Positions 5,606 through 8,360 of a stretch of 8,360 bases of DNA are shown here, piece after piece (position 1 is the stretch's first letter; every line of letters starts with the position of its first letter). Position numbers and translations under genes: made by a program. The notes below the pieces were generated by a model. It did no database searches. It had not been told where the DNA came from and was given only the letters and a program-made list of their open reading frames with translations. The stretch is from an archaeon (GTDB taxonomy: Archaea; Asgardarchaeota; Hermodarchaeia; Hermodarchaeales; Hermodarchaeaceae), in assembly GCA_016550485.1 (NCBI GenBank), contig JABXGV010000171.1, positions 1-8,360 on the forward strand. The letters run 5' to 3'.

Positions 5606-6586
5606 ATGTCAAAAGGAATAGAAGCGTTCAAGTGTTCAAACTGTGATGCCCCCCTTGCTGTCTCCCCCGATGACGCGGTGATTACCTGCAATTTCTGTGG
5701 TAACACCGTCACCATAGAAGGTCAGAAGATCTCCAAACACTTCGTCTTAACACCTACGATTGGTAGTGGCGAAGTGCAAGACAAGGTTCGTAAATGGGTT
5801 GGACGCGGTGGTGGAGCACGAGTCACAGAGGCGCAGCTCAGATTCGTCCCGTATTGGGTTGAGTCGATGAATGCGGCTACCCGGTTTCAAGGATACAAGC
5901 GCCACGAAGACACCGAGTACTACACGGATTCCTCAGGACGTCGCCGATCCAAGACCGTTGTGACCTACGAGCCCATCGATGGTCGGCTCAACGAGGACCG
6001 TTCACTGAATATCCTTGGCCGCCGAGGTGCTATGTTCTACTCGTTTGACGAGATGGACAAGGCACTCAAAGTGACAAAGCGAGACATTACACCCTTCAAG
6101 TTCAGCACGATTACCCGGGTTGAGAAGAGACCCGTCTTTCTAAACAGTGAACTGAGCGACGAAGATGCATTCGAAATCGCTCAAACCATGGTATCTGAGG
6201 AACACCGATCGCGCGCAGAAAGTGGAGCTACTAAAATCTGGGATTGCAAGACGAATATCCGGAAACTCGGAGCGTATTTGCTTCATGTGCCGCATTGGAT
6301 GGTGCGCTACCAATTCGGCTCTGAAACTTACCGAGTCGGAATCGATGGCCACACAAAGAGAGTGCTAAAGGGCGAGGTGCCAATCTCAACTGGATTCCGA
6401 GCAGGCATGTTCCTTCTAAGCATAATCGGTTTAGTCGTAGGGTCCGTAGGTGCTCAGTTCATCTATTGGATGCTAGTCGGCTCTGGTCTAGAGGCTTTGG
6501 CATTCGTCCTGATAATCGTCGGACTCCTTATCGCTTGCATCGGAACTCAGCAATCCTTCAAGATATCGTCCGAAAAACGCGAATAG
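5606..6586 (+). CDS. Zinc-ribbon membrane protein, first of a tandem pair
   Basis: This is a 326-residue protein. A TFIIB-like zinc ribbon is at the N-terminus (Cys10-x2-Cys13, Cys28-x2-Cys31), followed by a conserved Lys-His pair (44-45). The middle domain holds two similar beta segments, each with a Pro-aromatic motif: RFVPYWV (79-85) and HVPHWMVRYQF (227-237). The second leads into YRVGIDGHTKRVLKGEVP. Two hydrophobic helices follow (about 267-291 and 294-312), then a short charged tail. With no signal peptide and a helical hairpin, both ends probably face the cytoplasm. It resembles poorly described bacterial and archaeal TFIIB-type zinc-ribbon membrane proteins; the function is unknown. 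The next gene is a paralogue with the same layout, 25 bases downstream, so the two are probably co-transcribed and may form a heteromer. Confidence 0.85.
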   Translation: MSKGIEAFKCSNCDAPLAVSPDDAVITCNFCGNTVTIEGQKISKHFVLTPTIGSGEVQDKVRKWVGRGGGARVTEAQLRFVPYWVESMNAATRFQGYKRHEDTEYYTDSSGRRRSKTVVTYEPIDGRLNEDRSLNILGRRGAMFYSFDEMDKALKVTKRDITPFKFSTITRVEKRPVFLNSELSDEDAFEIAQTMVSEEHRSRAESGATKIWDCKTNIRKLGAYLLHVPHWMVRYQFGSETYRVGIDGHTKRVLKGEVPISTGFRAGMFLLSIIGLVVGSVGAQFIYWMLVGSGLEALAFVLIIVGLLIACIGTQQSFKISSEKRE

Positions 6587-6611
6587 CACATAGAATAATG
6601 AAAGGTGAAAC

Positions 6612-7577
6612 ATGAAAATGACACAATTAACATGTCCTAACTGCGGAGCTAATCTGAGCGTTCACCCCTCGGATGCCATAATCACCTGCGAATACTGTGG
6701 TACCTCCTTCGAGCCTGGCGGAGAACGGATGCAGAAACACTACGCAATGAAAGTTAACTTTGGTCAAAATGAAGCCTTTGACACCCTCAAGGCCTATCTT
6801 GTGAAGGTACCAGGCGTTTCCAACGACCTCGCATCAATCATCTCGTTCAAGGACGGAAACATGACCTACTACCCGTATTGGGTGACGAACGTAAAAGGCA
6901 TAGTGTCCTATGTTGGACGTGACCGCAAGGCTACCTTCCGTGACAAGGTCAAACGTCGCTATTCCAGCATCAGCTGGGAATGGGTCGACGAAGCAGGGCG
7001 TGAAGAACAGACCCGCCAGATACGCCAATACGCAGGACCCGCCGTGCGAAGAGAAATAATGAACTATCCTATCGCCACTCGTGGTCGTCGTTACTTCAAC
7101 CTCAAGGAGGCACAGAAGTACACCGCGAACATCGTCTTCTCACGAATTCCCGAAGACCAAGCCAAGCAACAAGCTATCTCCCAGACCCGTCAGATGATAA
7201 TGAGCCGGATCCAGAAGGAGACAGAACAAATCGACAACGTTCGCGAGAGCTTCACGGTCACCGACCACGCATATGTACACGTACCAATATACTCCATCCG
7301 TTTCACAGCCGGAGGCGGAAAGGTCTACGAGGCAGCCCTTGATGCCTCTAATGGTCGTGTCCTCTACTCAGACATTCCACGGACCACAGGCTTCAAACTA
7401 AAGGCAGGCTTCACAACAATCCTATGGTTCGTCGTCGCAGCAGCAGGCGGGGTCTTGATGATCTTTCTGCCCTCCTTCTTCTATCTAGGACTAGGATTAC
7501 TAATCATTGCATTAGTACTCGCACTCATGACTCTCTTCCTATCCTTCCGACGCACAGCCGCCGAATCCGCACGCTAA
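6612..7577 (+). CDS. Zinc-ribbon membrane protein, second of a tandem pair
   Basis: This 321-residue paralogue of the preceding gene has the same layout. The zinc ribbon is Cys8-x2-Cys11 and Cys26-x2-Cys29, with the same 14-residue gap between Cys pairs as the first copy, followed by Lys42-His43. The two Pro-aromatic beta segments are YYPYWV (86-91) and HVPIYSIRF (223-231), and the latter leads into a shared pattern of D...GRVLYSDIPRTTGF. Two membrane helices lie at about 267-286 and 289-310. The stretch 105-215 is rich in Arg, Lys, Glu and Gln and differs most from the first copy. Two in-frame ATGs compete: the one at 6612 is only 3 bases from GGTGA (6604-6608), whereas the ATG at 6618 is 9 bases away and is better spaced. 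I give the longer form. Function is unknown. Confidence 0.85.
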   Translation: MKMTQLTCPNCGANLSVHPSDAIITCEYCGTSFEPGGERMQKHYAMKVNFGQNEAFDTLKAYLVKVPGVSNDLASIISFKDGNMTYYPYWVTNVKGIVSYVGRDRKATFRDKVKRRYSSISWEWVDEAGREEQTRQIRQYAGPAVRREIMNYPIATRGRRYFNLKEAQKYTANIVFSRIPEDQAKQQAISQTRQMIMSRIQKETEQIDNVRESFTVTDHAYVHVPIYSIRFTAGGGKVYEAALDASNGRVLYSDIPRTTGFKLKAGFTTILWFVVAAAGGVLMIFLPSFFYLGLGLLIIALVLALMTLFLSFRRTAAESAR

Positions 7578-7699
7578 ACAAAGACTAGGAAACGGGCACC
7601 AGCACATCACAGAACCGCTCTAGCGCAAATAGAGTGGGTAATAGGCAAAACAAGCACCCCAGATATACTTGGAACCACAAGAAACGCTACTGGGTAGAG

Positions 7700-7707
7700 T
7701 TTTTAAG
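7700..7707 (+). promoter_or_regulatory. TATA-like box for the helical-protein gene
   Basis: TTTTTAAG lies 54 bases before the TTG at 7754, in a 176-base gap that is long compared with the 25 bases between the two upstream paralogues. Spacing and sequence resemble the box at 2551. It suggests that this gene can be transcribed on its own. Confidence 0.5.
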
Positions 7708-7739
7708 AGCGGAGTTCGAACCCTAGCATACCCACCAAC

Positions 7740-7746
7740 GAGGTGA
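7740..7746 (+). promoter_or_regulatory. Ribosome binding site deciding the TTG start at 7754
   Basis: GAGGTGA is a full Shine-Dalgarno match ending 7 bases before the TTG. The in-frame ATG at codon 10 (7781) has no such site, so the TTG is preferred. Confidence 0.75.
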
Positions 7747-7753
7747 CACCTCT

Positions 7754-8299
7754 TTGGCTCCAGAAGATAAACCATCGATCATGGAAAAAGTGGACGACGA
7801 ACGAACCCTTGGTCAGAAAATCATGAAGCTGATCCCTGGCTGGAGGGGCTATCGTATCAAGGAGGAGCGACGCAACGCTGACCGGATTCTCCGTGACCAG
7901 CTCGTTGAACGACTCCGCCGAACCCAGGATACTATCGAAGATATTCGCCGTGAGGTTGTAGAGGCCGAACTCGAAGGCGCCTACACAACCATTAGATCAC
8001 TGACTAGCCGTACCGAGCGACTCATTAGCAAGATTGAGCACGCCGATTACGGGTACCGGCCCTTTTTTGACGCGATCAAAATCAAGGAAGACGATTTGAT
8101 GAACATGCTTCGCTTTGACAGCTGGTTTGTTGAGGTCATCCAAGATTTCGACCGCTTGGCGAGCGAAGTATTAGACAGCGTTTACGATGACCCTGCTTTG
8201 GCTCTGAAGCAAATCAAAGAGCTTCGGAAGATGGTCTCCCGGATGACGAAGAAGTGGCGTGACCGTGCCGATGTCATCATGGGCGTAGAGATTGTCTGA
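7754..8299 (+). CDS. Charged all-helical (coiled-coil) protein, function unknown
   Basis: This is a 181-residue cytoplasmic protein with no Cys, signal peptide or membrane helix. After a charged leader it carries the segment LIPGWRGYRIKEERRNADRILRD, split here as LIPGWRGY (26-33) and KEERRNADRILRD (36-48). Long charged helices follow through about residue 96, then ADYGYRPFFDAIKIKEDDL in the middle (about 97-115), and a final helical region rich in Lys and Arg. The LIPG-GY-x-KE-RR-AD pattern and the YGY-FFD segment recall a widespread uncharacterised family that I remember beside zinc-ribbon and membrane-associated SPFH-type genes; that neighbourhood memory is unverified. It lies 176 bases after the zinc-ribbon membrane pair, on the same strand, with its own likely promoter. 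Start is TTG with a strong ribosome site. A clear terminator follows. Confidence 0.8.
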   Translation: MAPEDKPSIMEKVDDERTLGQKIMKLIPGWRGYRIKEERRNADRILRDQLVERLRRTQDTIEDIRREVVEAELEGAYTTIRSLTSRTERLISKIEHADYGYRPFFDAIKIKEDDLMNMLRFDSWFVEVIQDFDRLASEVLDSVYDDPALALKQIKELRKMVSRMTKKWRDRADVIMGVEIV

Positions 8300-8321
8300 T
8301 TTTCTTCATACTGTTTCCTTT

Positions 8322-8356
8322 GTCGAGGAGTTGTCCTCGACTTCTCTCATTTTTTT
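8322..8356 (+). terminator. Hairpin plus T-tract terminator
   Basis: GTCGAGGA (8322-8329) and TCCTCGAC (8334-8341) form a perfect 8-bp stem with a four-base GTTG loop. Seven Ts follow at 8350-8356. The hairpin starts 22 bases after the stop of the helical-protein gene. Archaeal termination mainly needs the T tract; the hairpin may also stabilise the transcript end. Confidence 0.8.
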
Positions 8357-8360
8357 ATTG

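Overview
The window looks archaeal. The evidence is an archaeal-type tRNA m1A methyltransferase, many short zinc-ribbon proteins, TATA-like boxes about 55-65 bases before start codons, Shine-Dalgarno sites of the GAGGTGA/GGAG type, and TTG or GTG starts on several genes. An uncultured Asgard- or TACK-like lineage is my impression only; nothing here fixes the phylum. No insertion sequence, CRISPR array, rRNA or intact tRNA is visible.

Left part (1-2435), all on the minus strand, is small-molecule metabolism. It holds an iron-type alcohol dehydrogenase cut by the window edge, an SCP-2 lipid-carrier-like protein, and a short PLP-dependent threonine/serine ammonia-lyase without a regulatory domain. 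Gaps of 101 and 133 bases separate them, so they may or may not be one transcript. A near-symmetric TATA box at 2551-2558 lies between the lyase and a divergent plus-strand gene. That gene encodes a 174-residue protein with three Cys-rich zinc sites and a striking His/Pro-rich linker.

Middle part (3308-5481): the tRNA methyltransferase TrmI (minus) is divergent from a radical SAM enzyme of the AmmeMemoRadiSam/PflA-activase-like family (plus). A perfect 18-bp dyad sits just before the radical SAM start. A 53-residue zinc-ribbon protein follows 40 bases downstream of the radical SAM gene and is probably co-transcribed with it.

Right part (5606-8299), all on the plus strand, is the most unusual region. 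Two tandem paralogues each carry an N-terminal zinc ribbon, a middle region with two 'PYW'-like beta segments, and a C-terminal pair of membrane helices. They are followed by a soluble, highly charged helical protein with its own likely promoter. A perfect 8-bp hairpin with a seven-T tract closes the set. I infer a small membrane-associated zinc-ribbon/coiled-coil cassette of unknown function. It may continue past the window, although the terminator argues that the transcript ends here.

Five of the ten genes carry paired Cys motifs expected to bind zinc, four of them as the defining feature; the fifth is the radical SAM enzyme with accessory Cys clusters.
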